Positions 54,070 through 63,677 of a stretch of 64,000 nt of DNA are shown here, one piece after another. The notes beneath the pieces are model-generated. The model ran no database searches and was not told the DNA's origin. It saw nothing but the letters and a program-made list of their open reading frames with translations. Made by a program: the position numbers and the translations under genes. The DNA comes from Salinicola corii (GTDB lineage: Bacteria; Pseudomonadota; Gammaproteobacteria; Pseudomonadales; Halomonadaceae). How positions within the stretch are numbered: position 1 is the first letter of the stretch; the number at the start of each line of letters is the position of its first letter. Where the stretch lies: contig NZ_VTPX01000006.1 of NCBI RefSeq assembly GCF_008298015.1, forward strand, positions 186,001 through 250,000. Reading direction: 5' to 3'.

Positions 54070-55287
54070 ATGGCGGCCAGCGACGACGCGCAGGCGCTAG
54101 CGGGACTCAAGGTGGTGGAACTGGGCCAGTTGATCGCCGGGCCCTTCGCCAGCAAGCTGCTTGGCGAGTTCGGAGCGGACGTGGTCAAGATCGAGCCGCC
54201 TGGGACGGGTGATCCGCTGCGCAAGTGGCGGGTGCTCAAGGACGACACCTCGCTGTGGTGGCACGTCCAGACCCGCAACAAGCGCTCGCTGGCGCTGGAC
54301 CTGCGCTCGGTGGAGGGGCAGGAGGTCGTGCGCCGGCTCATCGACGAGGCGGATATCGTGATCGAGAACTTTCGTCCCGGTACGCTGGAGAAGTGGGGGC
54401 TGGGCTGGGAGGCGCTGAGCGAACGCAACCCCGGCCTGATCATGGTGCGTATCTCCGGCTACGGGCAGACCGGCCCTTATCGCGATCGGCCGGGATTCGG
54501 CGTCATCGGCGAGGCGATGGGCGGGCTGCGCTACCTTTCGGGTCATCCCGATCAACCCTCGGTGCGCGTGGGGATCAGCATCGGCGATTCGCTGTCGGCG
54601 CTGTACGGCGTGATCGGCGCCTTGCTGGCACTGCAGGAGCGTCATCGCAGCGGCCAGGGGCAGTACATCGACGTTGCGCTCTACGAATCGGTATTCGCGA
54701 TGATGGAGAGCCTGATCCCCGAATACGACAATGCCGGGGCGATTCGCGAACCCAGCGGCAGCGCCTTGCCGGGCATCACGCCCTCCAATGCCTATCCCTG
54801 CGCGTCGGACGATGGAGAGGGTGAGGAGTACGTGCTGATCGCCGGCAACGGCGACAGTATCTTCAAGCGCCTGATGGCGGCGATCGGCCGCCAGGATCTC
54901 GCCGACGATCCGCGTTTCGCCCACAACGACGGCCGCAGCCGGCACGCCGAGCTGATCGATGGCGCCATCGCGGACTGGACCCGCCGCCACCGGCGAGACT
55001 ACGTGCTCGACGTGCTGGAGAGCGCTCACGTGCCGGTGGGCTATCCGTATACGGCCAAGGATATCGTCGCCGATCCGCACTACCTGGCCCGGGAGATGAT
55101 CGAGACCATTCGTCTGGGTGATGGCGAATCGCTCAAGGTGCCCGGCGTGCTGCCCAAGCTGAGCCGCACGCCGGGACGAATCGAAGGTGGCGGCCCGGCG
55201 CTTGGGCAGCACACGCAGAATGTCCTCGACGAGCTGGGCATCGACCGCGAAACCCAGGCAAGAATGCGCGAAAGAGGAGTGATCTGA
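54070..55287 (+). CDS. CaiB/BaiF-family CoA transferase
   Basis: This 405-residue class III CoA transferase probably activates an organic acid for the lyase that follows. Family features: LAGLKVVELGQLIAGPFASKLLGEFGADVVKIE, NKRSLALDLR, VRISGYGQTGPYRDRPGFGVIGEA. At the position where the family usually has the catalytic Asp, this protein reads Glu206 (YIDVALYES). ATG 54070 with AAGGAGAG upstream is chosen; the frame extends left without homology. It overlaps the lyase gene by 1 bp (TGATG). Confidence 0.92.
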   Translation: MAASDDAQALAGLKVVELGQLIAGPFASKLLGEFGADVVKIEPPGTGDPLRKWRVLKDDTSLWWHVQTRNKRSLALDLRSVEGQEVVRRLIDEADIVIENFRPGTLEKWGLGWEALSERNPGLIMVRISGYGQTGPYRDRPGFGVIGEAMGGLRYLSGHPDQPSVRVGISIGDSLSALYGVIGALLALQERHRSGQGQYIDVALYESVFAMMESLIPEYDNAGAIREPSGSALPGITPSNAYPCASDDGEGEEYVLIAGNGDSIFKRLMAAIGRQDLADDPRFAHNDGRSRHAELIDGAIADWTRRHRRDYVLDVLESAHVPVGYPYTAKDIVADPHYLAREMIETIRLGDGESLKVPGVLPKLSRTPGRIEGGGPALGQHTQNVLDELGIDRETQARMRERGVI

Positions 55288-56228
55288 TGACGGAAGCGAA
55301 CACGCAAGCCCGCGTCGCCATCAATGATGTGGCGCCGCGAGACGGCCTTCAGATCGAATCGCGCTTCGTGCCGACGCAAGAGAAGATCCGGTTGATCGAT
55401 GCGCTGTCTCGTACCGGGCTGGCGAAGATCGAGGCGACCTCGTTCACTTCGCCCAAGGCGATTCCCAGCCTGCGCGACGCCGAGGAAGTCATGCGCGGCA
55501 TCGAGCGTGTATCGGGTGTCGACTATGTCGTGCTGGTGCCCAACGAGAAGGGCGCCGAACGCGCGCTGGCTTGCGGGGTCGACGAAATCAATCTGGTGCT
55601 GTCGGCCAGCGACAGTCATGGTCGCGCCAATCTGCGCATGACCGCGGAGCAATCGCTCGAGCGCTTCGCCAATATTCTCGAGATCACCAAGGGCAGCGGC
55701 GTGTTCGTCAACGCCTCGATCTCGACGGCGTTTGGCTGCCCGTTCGAGGGCGAGGTGCCATTCAAGCGGGTACTCTCGATCACCGAAAAGCTGCTGGCGC
55801 TGGGCGTGCAGGGAATCTCTCTCTGCGACACTACCGGCATGGCCAACCCGCGCCAGGTTGCCGATCTCTGCCGCGAGACGCTGAGCCGGTGGCCGTGGCT
55901 GCCGGTGACGATTCATCTGCACAATACGCGCGGCATGGGGTTGGCCAATGCGCTGGTAGCGTGGCAGAACGGCATTACCCGGTTCGACGCCTCGCTGGGT
56001 GGCCTGGGGGGCTGTCCGTACGCGCCCGGCGCCACCGGCAACGTGTGCAGCGAGGACCTGGTCCACATGTTCGAGCAGATGGGGGTGGGGACCGGGGTCG
56101 ATCTCGACCGGCTGATCGCCGCAGCCGAGCTGCTGCCGGCGATGATCGGCCACGACGTGCCGGGCCAAGTGGTCAAGGCTGGCACGTCGGATCGCCGCTA
56201 TCCGCTGCCGGAGACGGCCAACGGGTGA
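55287..56228 (+). CDS. hydroxymethylglutaryl-CoA lyase family enzyme
   Basis: This 313-residue TIM-barrel lyase of the HMG-CoA lyase/DRE-TIM group has the N-terminal DVAPRDGLQIE metal motif and the C-terminal GGLGGCPYAPGATGNVCSEDL loop with the active-site Cys. HMG-CoA lyase cleaves HMG-CoA to acetyl-CoA and acetoacetate; related members cleave other hydroxyacyl-CoAs. With the CoA transferase it would degrade a free hydroxyacid such as HMG or a citramalate-like compound. It ends 12 bp before the convergent guaD. Confidence 0.9.
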   Translation: MTEANTQARVAINDVAPRDGLQIESRFVPTQEKIRLIDALSRTGLAKIEATSFTSPKAIPSLRDAEEVMRGIERVSGVDYVVLVPNEKGAERALACGVDEINLVLSASDSHGRANLRMTAEQSLERFANILEITKGSGVFVNASISTAFGCPFEGEVPFKRVLSITEKLLALGVQGISLCDTTGMANPRQVADLCRETLSRWPWLPVTIHLHNTRGMGLANALVAWQNGITRFDASLGGLGGCPYAPGATGNVCSEDLVHMFEQMGVGTGVDLDRLIAAAELLPAMIGHDVPGQVVKAGTSDRRYPLPETANG

Positions 56229-56240
56229 GCTTCGGCGGGG

Positions 56241-57572
56241 TCAGGCCGCTGTCGCGTCGCGCTGGTGCACTAGGCGGCCGTTGGCCCAGGTTGCTGCCAC
56301 CGTGCGGTCGTCGCCCAGCATCATCATGGCAAACAGGCGCTCCGACAGGGTCGTGGCCTGGGACAGGCGGCGTGCCATCAACGGGGTGGATCGGGGATCG
56401 AGAACGGCGATATCCGCCTCGAACCCCGGCTGCAGGCTGCCGATCCTGTCGTCCAGATGCAGCGCCCGGGCGTTGCCCAGGGTGAGCCGATAGAACCCCT
56501 GCCAACCGGTCAGGGCCTGGCCGAGCAGGGCACCGACCTGATAGGCGCCCTGCAGGGTGCCGAGGCCGGAGAGCGAGGTGCCGCCGCCGACATCGCTGGC
56601 CAGCGACGTCATCAACCCCGCCTCCCGGCAGGCCAGGCGATCCATCAGTCCACTGCCGAGGAACAGGTTCGAGGTGGGGCAGAAGGCGATGTTGGCGCCT
56701 CCCTGCGCCAGTCGGCGGCGCTGCTCCCCGTTGAGGTGGATGCCGTGGGCGAAGGTGCTGCGCGGGCCGACGAGTCCATGGCGCTCGTAGACATCGAGAT
56801 AGTCACGGCTTTCCGGAAACAGCTCGGCCACCCAGGCGATTTCGCCGCGATTTTCCGACAGGTGGGTCTGCAGGTAGAGATCGGGGGCGTTGCGTAGCAC
56901 GCCGCCCACGGCGTCGAGCTGCTCGCGGGTGGAGGTCGGCGCGAAGCGCGGCGTCAGGGTGTAGTCGAGACGATCGCGGCCATGCCAGTCGGCGATCAGC
57001 CGCTCGCTGTCGCGGACGCCGCCCAGGGTGTCGTCGGTCAGGGCGTCGGGCGCATGGCGGTCCATCAGCACCTTGCCGGCGATCATGCGCAGCTGGCGGC
57101 TCTGGGCCGCCGCGAAGAAGCTGTCCACCGAGATTGGGTGCGACGAGCAGAACACCTGCGCGGTGGTGGTGCCGACCCGCAGCATCTCGTCGAGGAACCG
57201 CTCGGCGCCGGCCCGGGCGTGTTCGGCATCGGCGAACCGGCATTCGGCGGGAAAGGTGTAGTCGTTGAGCCAGTCGAGCAGCTCGCGGCCATAGGACGCC
57301 ATGATGTCGAGCTGGACGTAGTGAACGTGGCTGTCGATGAAGCCCGGCATCATCAGCTTGTCGCGGTAGTCGACGATCTCGATGCCGGGCGGCAACCGAT
57401 CGACCAGCGCGTCGAAAGGTTCGACGGCGTGGATGTGGCCGTCGACGATCCAGATCGCCCCATCCTCGAGATAGCGGGTGGCGCCGGCCAGCGGCACGGC
57501 GTCCTCGCCGGGATCGTCGAGACAGGTGAAGAGCGGGCCGCGAAGCAGGCGGTGGTCATTTTGCATGGTCAT
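56241..57572 (-). CDS. guaD: guanine deaminase
   Basis: GuaD hydrolyses guanine to xanthine and ammonia. This 443-residue amidohydrolase has the metal motif PGFIDSHVHYVQLD, the later ETTLSENR-like QTHLSENRGEI, FAHGIHLN and PTSNLFLGSG with SLASDVGGGTS. It is the last gene of the xanthine dehydrogenase operon and overlaps xdhC by 4 bp. The product xanthine feeds XdhAB. A start two codons downstream (57566) is possible. Confidence 0.95.
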   Translation of the reverse strand: MTMQNDHRLLRGPLFTCLDDPGEDAVPLAGATRYLEDGAIWIVDGHIHAVEPFDALVDRLPPGIEIVDYRDKLMMPGFIDSHVHYVQLDIMASYGRELLDWLNDYTFPAECRFADAEHARAGAERFLDEMLRVGTTTAQVFCSSHPISVDSFFAAAQSRQLRMIAGKVLMDRHAPDALTDDTLGGVRDSERLIADWHGRDRLDYTLTPRFAPTSTREQLDAVGGVLRNAPDLYLQTHLSENRGEIAWVAELFPESRDYLDVYERHGLVGPRSTFAHGIHLNGEQRRRLAQGGANIAFCPTSNLFLGSGLMDRLACREAGLMTSLASDVGGGTSLSGLGTLQGAYQVGALLGQALTGWQGFYRLTLGNARALHLDDRIGSLQPGFEADIAVLDPRSTPLMARRLSQATTLSERLFAMMMLGDDRTVAATWANGRLVHQRDATAA

Positions 57573-58525
57573 TCTCTGGCGGAACCTATCGAGTGAGCGT
57601 TGTCGATCGGATCGGTGGTGGAAAAGGCGTGGCGAAGTCGTTCCGGTGCCGCGCCCCGCCGATCCGGTGCGTCTTGCGGCTCGTGGCGATCGGCCAGCAG
57701 CTCGGCGGCCACGCTGATCGCGATCTCGCGGGGGCGCTTGCTGGCGGTGGAGACCAGGCCGATGGGGCAGCGAACCCGCGCCAGCGCGGCGTCATCGAAT
57801 CCGGCGGCGGACAGGCGCGAGCGAAAACTGGCCCATTTGCTGCTCGAGCCGATCATGCCGATGGACCGCAATCCCTCGCCGCCCGAGTGGGTTCGCGATA
57901 ATAGTGCCGCGATCAGATCGCGGTCCTGGGCGTGGTCGTGGGTCATCACCAGCACATGGCTGGCGAACGGGATGGCCGCCACGGCCTGGGCCACGCCTTC
58001 GGCATCCGCCGCCAGCGTCAGGGGCCGGACGCGGTCGGGATAGCGGTCGTGAGAGGCCTGAAGCGGGAATGCCCCGTCGCGGCTGTCGTACCAGTCGATG
58101 CGCCAGGGTAACGGCGCGAGCAGTTTCACCAGCGCCTGGCCGACATGCCCCGCGCCGAACAGCGTCAGGTGGCTTTCGGCGCCGGCGAAGACCTCGATCA
58201 GCACATGGACGAATCCGCCGCAGCACTGGCCGGAGCGCCCGCCCAATGGAAACGCTTCGAGGTAGGTGCCGGACGAGACGGGCGTCGTTGCCAGATGCTG
58301 GCGAGCGGTCTCGATCACCTGCTGTTCGAAGTGGCCGCCGCCCAGGGTGTCGATCACGTCTGCCGGCGTGACGACTAGCTTGGCGCCGGGCTCCCGCGGG
58401 GTCGAACCGGCAGCGCCGACGATGCTGGCAAGCACGTGGGGAACGGCGCACTCCTGCAGACGATGCAGCGCGGCGTGCCAGCTTTCGTGGCGATCGCGGG
58501 TTTCGAGAGAGCCGCCAGCGCTCAT
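57569..58525 (-). CDS. xdhC: XdhC, xanthine dehydrogenase accessory protein
   Basis: XdhC inserts and protects the sulfurated molybdenum cofactor in xanthine dehydrogenase. The 318-residue protein has the N-terminal XdhC/CoxI stretch (VLASIVGAAGSTPREPGAKLVVT and GTLGGGHFEQQ-type LGGGHFEQQVIETAR) and a C-terminal Rossmann domain (LTLFGAGHVGQALVKLLAPLPWRIDWYDSR). It overlaps xdhB and guaD by 4 bp each, so all are co-translated. Confidence 0.94.
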   Translation of the reverse strand: MSAGGSLETRDRHESWHAALHRLQECAVPHVLASIVGAAGSTPREPGAKLVVTPADVIDTLGGGHFEQQVIETARQHLATTPVSSGTYLEAFPLGGRSGQCCGGFVHVLIEVFAGAESHLTLFGAGHVGQALVKLLAPLPWRIDWYDSRDGAFPLQASHDRYPDRVRPLTLAADAEGVAQAVAAIPFASHVLVMTHDHAQDRDLIAALLSRTHSGGEGLRSIGMIGSSSKWASFRSRLSAAGFDDAALARVRCPIGLVSTASKRPREIAISVAAELLADRHEPQDAPDRRGAAPERLRHAFSTTDPIDNAHSIGSARE

Positions 58526-61053
58526 CGCGACGCTCCGACGTTCGCAGGCCCGGCTCGCAGCGCCTCGGCCGCCATCAGTACCCGCTCCGGCGTGGCGGGG
58601 GTATCCAGCGGCGGGCTGACCCGATAGCCGGTGAGGCTCGACAGCGCGTCGCGCAACGCCGACCAGACCGAGATACCCAGCATGAAGGGGGGTTCGCCCA
58701 CGGCCTTGGAGCGATAGAGGCTGGCCTGGGAGTTGGGATGGCCTTCGAGCAGTTCGACGTTGAAGATCGGCGGCAGGTCGCCGAAGGTCGGGATCTTGTA
58801 GGTGGCGGGGCCATCCGTCAGCAGACGGCCGTCGTCGTTCCACTTCAGCTCTTCGCTGGTCAGCCAGCCCATGCCCTGAATGAAACCGCCCTCGACCTGA
58901 CCCAGGTCGATCGCCGGATTGAGCGAATCACCGACGTCATGGAGGATGTCGACGCGCTCGACCCGGTATTCGCCGCTCAAGGTGTCGACACGCACTTCGC
59001 TGACCGACGCGCCGTAGGCAAAGTAGTAGAACGGCCGCCCCTGGCCGCTATCGCGATCGTAATGAATCAGCGGGGTGGAATAGAAACCGGTCGCCGACAG
59101 CGATACCCGGCCGAGATAGGCCGCCTGGATCAGTTCTCCCCACGACACCGCGGGCGTCACCGCGCCGATGTCGGAGACGAGCTTGCCGTTCTCGAGATGT
59201 AGCCCTTCGCGGTCGAATTGATAGTGCTCGGCGGCGAAATCGAGCAGGCGCTGACGGATCTGGGTAGCGGCATCGCGCGCGGCCATGCCGTTCAGGTCCG
59301 CGCCGCTGGAGGCCGCCGTGGGCGAGGTGTTGGGTACCTTGTCGGTGCGCGTGGCACTGATGCGCACCGATTCGAAATCGATGCCGAGTTCCCGGGCGAC
59401 GACCTGGCACACCTTGGTGTGCAGGCCCTGGCCCATTTCGGTGCCACCGTGATTGATCATCACGCTGCCGTCGGTATAGACGTGGAGCAGGGCGCCGGCC
59501 TGGTTGAGGTGCTTGGCGGTGAACGAGATGCCGAACTTGACCGGCGTGAGCGCCAGCCCGCGCTTGATCACGGCACTCTGGCGGTTGAACGCACGAATCT
59601 CGTCCCGCCGCTGCCAGTAGTCGCTGCTGCGTTCCAGGCGCTCGATGATCTCCACCATCAGCGGATACTGGTCGACGTGCTGGCCGTAGTGAGTCGTGTC
59701 GCGACCGATGCGATAGAGGTTGCGCTTGCGCACGGTCAACGGATCTTCGCCAACGTGGCGGGCGATATCGTCCATCGCCTGCTCGACGATCATCATGCCT
59801 TGCGGGCCGCCGAAACCACGAAACGCCGTGTTCGAGGCCATATGGGTCCGGGCCCGATGGCCGGTTACCCTCGCGGCGCCCAGCGAGTAGGCGTTGTCGG
59901 CATGGAACATGGCGCGGTCGACCACCGCTTCGGAGAGATCCGGCGAGTGGCCGCAGTCGCCGATCAGCGTCATGTCCCCGCCGAGGATCACGCCCTCGTC
60001 GTCGAAGCCCAGGCGATAGCGATTGTGGAACGGGTGGCGTTTGCCCGTGGCACGAGTATCTTCCGCTCGTGGCAGACGTAGACGGATCGCTCGTCCGGTA
60101 CGGCGTGCCAGTAGCGCGGCCATGCACGCCCACGGCGCGGCCTGGGTCTCCTTGCCGCCGAAGCCGCCACCCATGCGCCGGTTCTCCACCGTCACGGCAT
60201 GAAACGGAATGTCGAGCACCTCGGCGACCAGCTTCTGGGTCTCGCTGGGATGCTGGTTGGAGGTGTAGACGGTGACGCCTTCGTCCTCGCCGGGCACGAC
60301 CAGGCAGGCCTGACCCTCGAGGTAGAAATGCTCCTGGCCGCCGACGAACTGCTCCGCCTCAAGCACATGGGGCGCGTGCTCCAGCGCCTGCTGCCAGTCG
60401 CCGCTCATCTGCACGTGCGTCGGGCGCACGAACTCCCCGGCATCGGCGGCGGCAACCGGATCGAATCGGGGCGGCAGCGGCGCGATCTCGACGACTGCGG
60501 CTTTCACGGCGCGGCGTGCCTCGAGATAGCTGGTGGCGGCAATGGCGAACAGCGGCTGTCCCACATAGCTCACCTCCTCGTCGGCTAACATGGGGTCGCC
60601 GGGGAAGACGGGGCCGATATCGCGATGTCCGGGGATATGCTGTGCCGTGATCACATCGATGACGCCAGGCATTTCCATCACCGCGCCGAGATCGAGTCGC
60701 GTTATTCGCCCGTGGGCCACGTCGCTGAGGCCCACCATGGCGTGCAGGGCGCCGTGGGGCGCCGGCAGGTCGTCGATGTATCGAGCGCGCCCGGTGACAT
60801 GTTTGATGGCGCTTTCGTGGGCCTGGGCGTGGCGGGAGTTTTCTCGCGCGGGACGTGGCGTGACGGTATCGCGTGCTACCGGTTCGTCGCCTTCGAGGCG
60901 GCCGAACGCTTCGCCAGTGCCCGTCGATTCGGACTCGATTCGAAGTGCCAGCAAGGGTTCGCTCATGGCCGCTTCCTGCGACTGGTCTGTTTCGGCCGTG
61001 GTTTCGGCGGTGGCACGCGAAGTATTGAAGACCCGCTTAGTGAGCGTACGCAT
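58522..61053 (-). CDS. xdhB: xanthine dehydrogenase, molybdopterin-binding subunit
   Basis: This large subunit of 843 residues carries the molybdenum cofactor and oxidises hypoxanthine and xanthine. Landmarks: GRARYIDDLPAPHGALHAMVGLS near the N-terminus, GGGFGGKETQA, FRGFGGPQGM, NHGGTEMGQGLHTK, and the C-terminal GEPPFMLGISVWSALRDALSS with the catalytic Glu region. ATG 61053 has a strong AGGAGG 9 nt upstream and overlaps xdhA by 17 bp; ATG 60966, with AGGAAG, matches homologues almost as well. Confidence 0.96.
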   Translation of the reverse strand: MRTLTKRVFNTSRATAETTAETDQSQEAAMSEPLLALRIESESTGTGEAFGRLEGDEPVARDTVTPRPARENSRHAQAHESAIKHVTGRARYIDDLPAPHGALHAMVGLSDVAHGRITRLDLGAVMEMPGVIDVITAQHIPGHRDIGPVFPGDPMLADEEVSYVGQPLFAIAATSYLEARRAVKAAVVEIAPLPPRFDPVAAADAGEFVRPTHVQMSGDWQQALEHAPHVLEAEQFVGGQEHFYLEGQACLVVPGEDEGVTVYTSNQHPSETQKLVAEVLDIPFHAVTVENRRMGGGFGGKETQAAPWACMAALLARRTGRAIRLRLPRAEDTRATGKRHPFHNRYRLGFDDEGVILGGDMTLIGDCGHSPDLSEAVVDRAMFHADNAYSLGAARVTGHRARTHMASNTAFRGFGGPQGMMIVEQAMDDIARHVGEDPLTVRKRNLYRIGRDTTHYGQHVDQYPLMVEIIERLERSSDYWQRRDEIRAFNRQSAVIKRGLALTPVKFGISFTAKHLNQAGALLHVYTDGSVMINHGGTEMGQGLHTKVCQVVARELGIDFESVRISATRTDKVPNTSPTAASSGADLNGMAARDAATQIRQRLLDFAAEHYQFDREGLHLENGKLVSDIGAVTPAVSWGELIQAAYLGRVSLSATGFYSTPLIHYDRDSGQGRPFYYFAYGASVSEVRVDTLSGEYRVERVDILHDVGDSLNPAIDLGQVEGGFIQGMGWLTSEELKWNDDGRLLTDGPATYKIPTFGDLPPIFNVELLEGHPNSQASLYRSKAVGEPPFMLGISVWSALRDALSSLTGYRVSPPLDTPATPERVLMAAEALRAGPANVGASR

Positions 61054-62503
61054 CGAGAATTACCTCCTGCGCCGGATCGTTGGAACCGGTATCAACGAGT
61101 GTCAGTCGCCAGCGCTCGAGCAGATTGACCGCGGCAGTCAGCCGGTAGTCGCGGGAGCCCCGTGCATCGCTCATCGGCGTGAGCGAGTCGTGAAGCGCCT
61201 GCCTGGCGGTCCTGAAGGTTGCCTGATCGGGTTTCCTGCCTTCAAGCGCGGCCTCGACGGCCTCGACCCGCAGTGGAATCGCTGCCATGCCGCCGTAAGC
61301 GACGCGCACGTCCGACAGCACGCCATCTTTCCGTCGCCAGCGAAACGCTCCCAGCAATGTTGAGATATCATCTTCGCGCCGTTTGGACAGCTTCCATACG
61401 CGCTGCTCGAAGTTGGCCTGCGGCTTGGGTAGATAGATGGCGGCCACGCATTCGCCCGGCTCGAGCGCGGTCTTCTTGTAATCCAGGAAGAATGATGCGA
61501 GCGGCAATTCACGCATTCCCTGCGGACCAGCCAGCCGCAGCCTGGCATCCAGCGTCAGCAGCACGGGCGGGGTGTCGCCGATAGGCGAGGCGTTGGCGAT
61601 ATTGCCGCCCACGGTGCCTCGGTTACGGATCTGGGCCGAGCCCAGCCGGGTCAGCAGATGCGCGAACGCCGGGTAGTGCTCGACCAACAGCGGCTCCCAC
61701 TCTCGATAGCTCACAGCCGCACCGATCCACCAGCCATCGGCTGTCTCCTCTATTTGACGCAGTTCCCGCACCTGGCGCAGGTCGATCAGCATTTCGAACG
61801 GTTCGAGCCGCTGGGTGGCCTCGAGCCAGAGATCGGTGGCGCCAGCGACCAGTCGGGCCTCGGGATGGCGCTGCATGGCGGCGGTGAGTTCGGCGAGTGT
61901 CGTCGGCGTCAGATAGCCGCTCTGGCCCTCGGAGGCCACTGTCGGGGAGAGTTCGCGAACCGCCCTCTCGAGGGTAGGATCATCGGCCCAGGGGGGACGG
62001 GTGTCGGCATGTTCACTCATGCTCAAGGCGGCATCTCGAATAGGGCGGTAGCCAGTACAGCGGCACAGATTGCCGCCCAGTGCTGCCTCGAGTCGATGGT
62101 CATCGAGGGGCATGCCGGGGGCCGAACGCTGCTGCTCGTGCATCACGAACAGCGACATCACGATGCCGGGCGTGCAGAATCCGCATTGGCTGCCGTGGCA
62201 CGCCACCATCGACGACTGCGCCGGATGCAGCGCATCGCCCCGGGCGAGGCCTTCGACGGTGATGAGATGCGCTCCCTGAAGCTGATGCGCCGGCGTGATG
62301 CAGGCGTTGGCGGTGCGGTAAGTGAGCGACTGTTGCCCGTCTTCCGGGGAAGCGATGGCAACGGTGCAGGCGCCGCAGTCGCCGGAAGCACAGCCTTCTT
62401 TGGTGCCGTGTCGTGCCAGCGGCCCGCGCAGTAGCTCGAGCACGCTCGTCTCGGGTTCGGTCGCCACGCGCTGACGTTGGCCGTTGAGAAAGAATTCGAT
62501 CAT
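61037..62503 (-). CDS. xdhA: xanthine dehydrogenase, FeS/FAD subunit
   Basis: This small subunit of 488 residues passes electrons to NAD+. The N-terminal half binds two [2Fe-2S] clusters: CASGDCGACTV, CITP, CGFCTPGIVM and NLCRCTGYRPI. The C-terminal half is the FAD-binding domain (VAGATDLWLEATQ, NRGTVGGNIANASPIGDTPPVL). It is the first gene of xdhA-xdhB-xdhC-guaD. A RutR-type operator lies 75 bp upstream. Confidence 0.96.
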   Translation of the reverse strand: MIEFFLNGQRQRVATEPETSVLELLRGPLARHGTKEGCASGDCGACTVAIASPEDGQQSLTYRTANACITPAHQLQGAHLITVEGLARGDALHPAQSSMVACHGSQCGFCTPGIVMSLFVMHEQQRSAPGMPLDDHRLEAALGGNLCRCTGYRPIRDAALSMSEHADTRPPWADDPTLERAVRELSPTVASEGQSGYLTPTTLAELTAAMQRHPEARLVAGATDLWLEATQRLEPFEMLIDLRQVRELRQIEETADGWWIGAAVSYREWEPLLVEHYPAFAHLLTRLGSAQIRNRGTVGGNIANASPIGDTPPVLLTLDARLRLAGPQGMRELPLASFFLDYKKTALEPGECVAAIYLPKPQANFEQRVWKLSKRREDDISTLLGAFRWRRKDGVLSDVRVAYGGMAAIPLRVEAVEAALEGRKPDQATFRTARQALHDSLTPMSDARGSRDYRLTAAVNLLERWRLTLVDTGSNDPAQEVILDAYAH

Positions 62504-62889
62504 CGGTGACCTGCCATTGTCATTGTGAGGGTCGCCCGTTCATGGAATACGAAAAGGACGCCTTGCAGGAAGATTTCTGACCGATTGGTCAGCTTTTTCT
62601 AGCCTCTTCGATTCCACGTCTGATGGCAAGCCCCTGGCACCGCTTTTCAAGCAGCACGTTTCGATCTGGCGTTGTTCGAGCTCGGCTGTTCGGGGCCGAG
62701 GGCCTGCTTTCGAAGGCCTTGGAACCGTGCCGCAGGAAGACAATCGTCTGGATTCAGCATAGCATCGGCGTCGAAAGTGTCCGCTGTCGTGCTGCGAGCT
62801 TGATGACGCGGCGGAGCGTGCTGCACACGGGGCCCGAGAGACGAACCACATACTCGGGGAATCAATCTGGTTGGACGTAAGGAATCGAA
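62504..62889. other. divergent regulatory region, xdhA / RutR-like gene
   Basis: These 386 bp separate xdhA and the TetR gene. Apart from the TGACC-N4-GGTCA operator at 62578-62591 and the AAGGA ribosome site of the TetR gene, nothing coding or structural is convincing. The long frame running antisense here is an artefact of high GC. Confidence 0.5.
62578..62591. promoter_or_regulatory. RutR-like operator (TGACC-N4-GGTCA)
   Basis: TGACCGATTGGTCA has inverted arms TGACC and GGTCA and fits the RutR consensus TGACCANNTGGTCA at 12 of 14 positions or better. It sits 75 bp upstream of xdhA, in the region divergent from the RutR-like gene. Control of the purine operon by that regulator is inferred. 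Confidence 0.7.
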
Positions 62890-63543
62890 GTGGGTCATCA
62901 CAACCTTCCCGAAGTGACGGTTCGGGAGCGTAACGAACAACGCATTTTCGACGCGGCGGAGAGCGTCTTCGCTCGACACGGCTATCGGGGTGCCAGCATT
63001 CAGGCGATCGCGGCGGCGGCCGGAATCCCCAAGTCCAACGTCCTCTACTACGTCGGTAGCAAGCGGCGACTCTATATCACCCTGCTCGAGCGCACGATGT
63101 GGCGTTGGAACGAGATGTTGAGCGATATGAGTGTCGATGACGACCCGGCAGAGGTGCTCGAGGCCTTCATCCGCAGCAAGATGCGTTTGAGCCAGACCCA
63201 TCCACAGAGCTCGCGGCTCTTCGCCAACGAGATACTGCAAGGCGCCCCGTTTCTGAAGGAGTCGCTGTTCGGCGAAATGCGGGAGTGGGTGGAAGCCCGC
63301 GCCGAGGTCTTTCGCCAGTGGGCCGAGCGGGGGTTGATGGACCCGGTGGACCCGGTCTGGCTGATTTTTCTGATCTGGTCGGCAACGCAGCACTACGCCG
63401 ACTTCGAAACGCAGATCGTCGGCATCACGCATCGCGATGCACTCGGGGAGGCGGATTTTCAGTCGGCCAGCGATTTTCTGTGCCAGGTGATCATCAAGGG
63501 CTGTGGTGTCCGGAGGTGCGATGGCGCGGTCCGAGGCGCGTGA
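62890..63543 (+). CDS. RutR-like TetR-family regulator
   Basis: This 217-residue TetR protein has an N-terminal HTH (IFDAAESVFARHGYRGASIQAIAAAAGIPKSNVLYYVGSK) and a C-terminal domain very like RutR/YcdC: SRLFANEILQGAPFLKESL and DPVWLIFLIWSATQHYADFETQ. E. coli RutR senses uracil and controls pyrimidine and purine genes. Here it is divergent from the xdh operon and a RutR-type site lies between, so purine-degradation control is likely. The start is GTG 62890 with AAGGA 6 nt upstream. Confidence 0.92.
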   Translation: MGHHNLPEVTVRERNEQRIFDAAESVFARHGYRGASIQAIAAAAGIPKSNVLYYVGSKRRLYITLLERTMWRWNEMLSDMSVDDDPAEVLEAFIRSKMRLSQTHPQSSRLFANEILQGAPFLKESLFGEMREWVEARAEVFRQWAERGLMDPVDPVWLIFLIWSATQHYADFETQIVGITHRDALGEADFQSASDFLCQVIIKGCGVRRCDGAVRGA

Positions 63544-63677
63544 TGGATCCGGAGTGGGAGCAATACTTCGTCGAGGCGGGAGAGGTCTGGGGAAGGCCGG
63601 TTGGCCGTTGCGGTGATCGACCCGGTAACGGAAGCGAGTCCTTTCGCGCTCAACTTCCTGTCGAGTCTCAACCTTGA
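63543..63677 (+). CDS. possible 44-residue peptide after the TetR gene
   Basis: A short frame starts in the TGATG that ends the TetR gene and has GAGG 6 nt upstream, so it would be translationally coupled. It reads MDPEWEQYFVEAGEVWGRP and then a Gly/Arg-rich tail. I do not recognise it; it may be a remnant of a lost gene or chance. Confidence 0.25.
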   Translation: MDPEWEQYFVEAGEVWGRPVGRCGDRPGNGSESFRAQLPVESQP

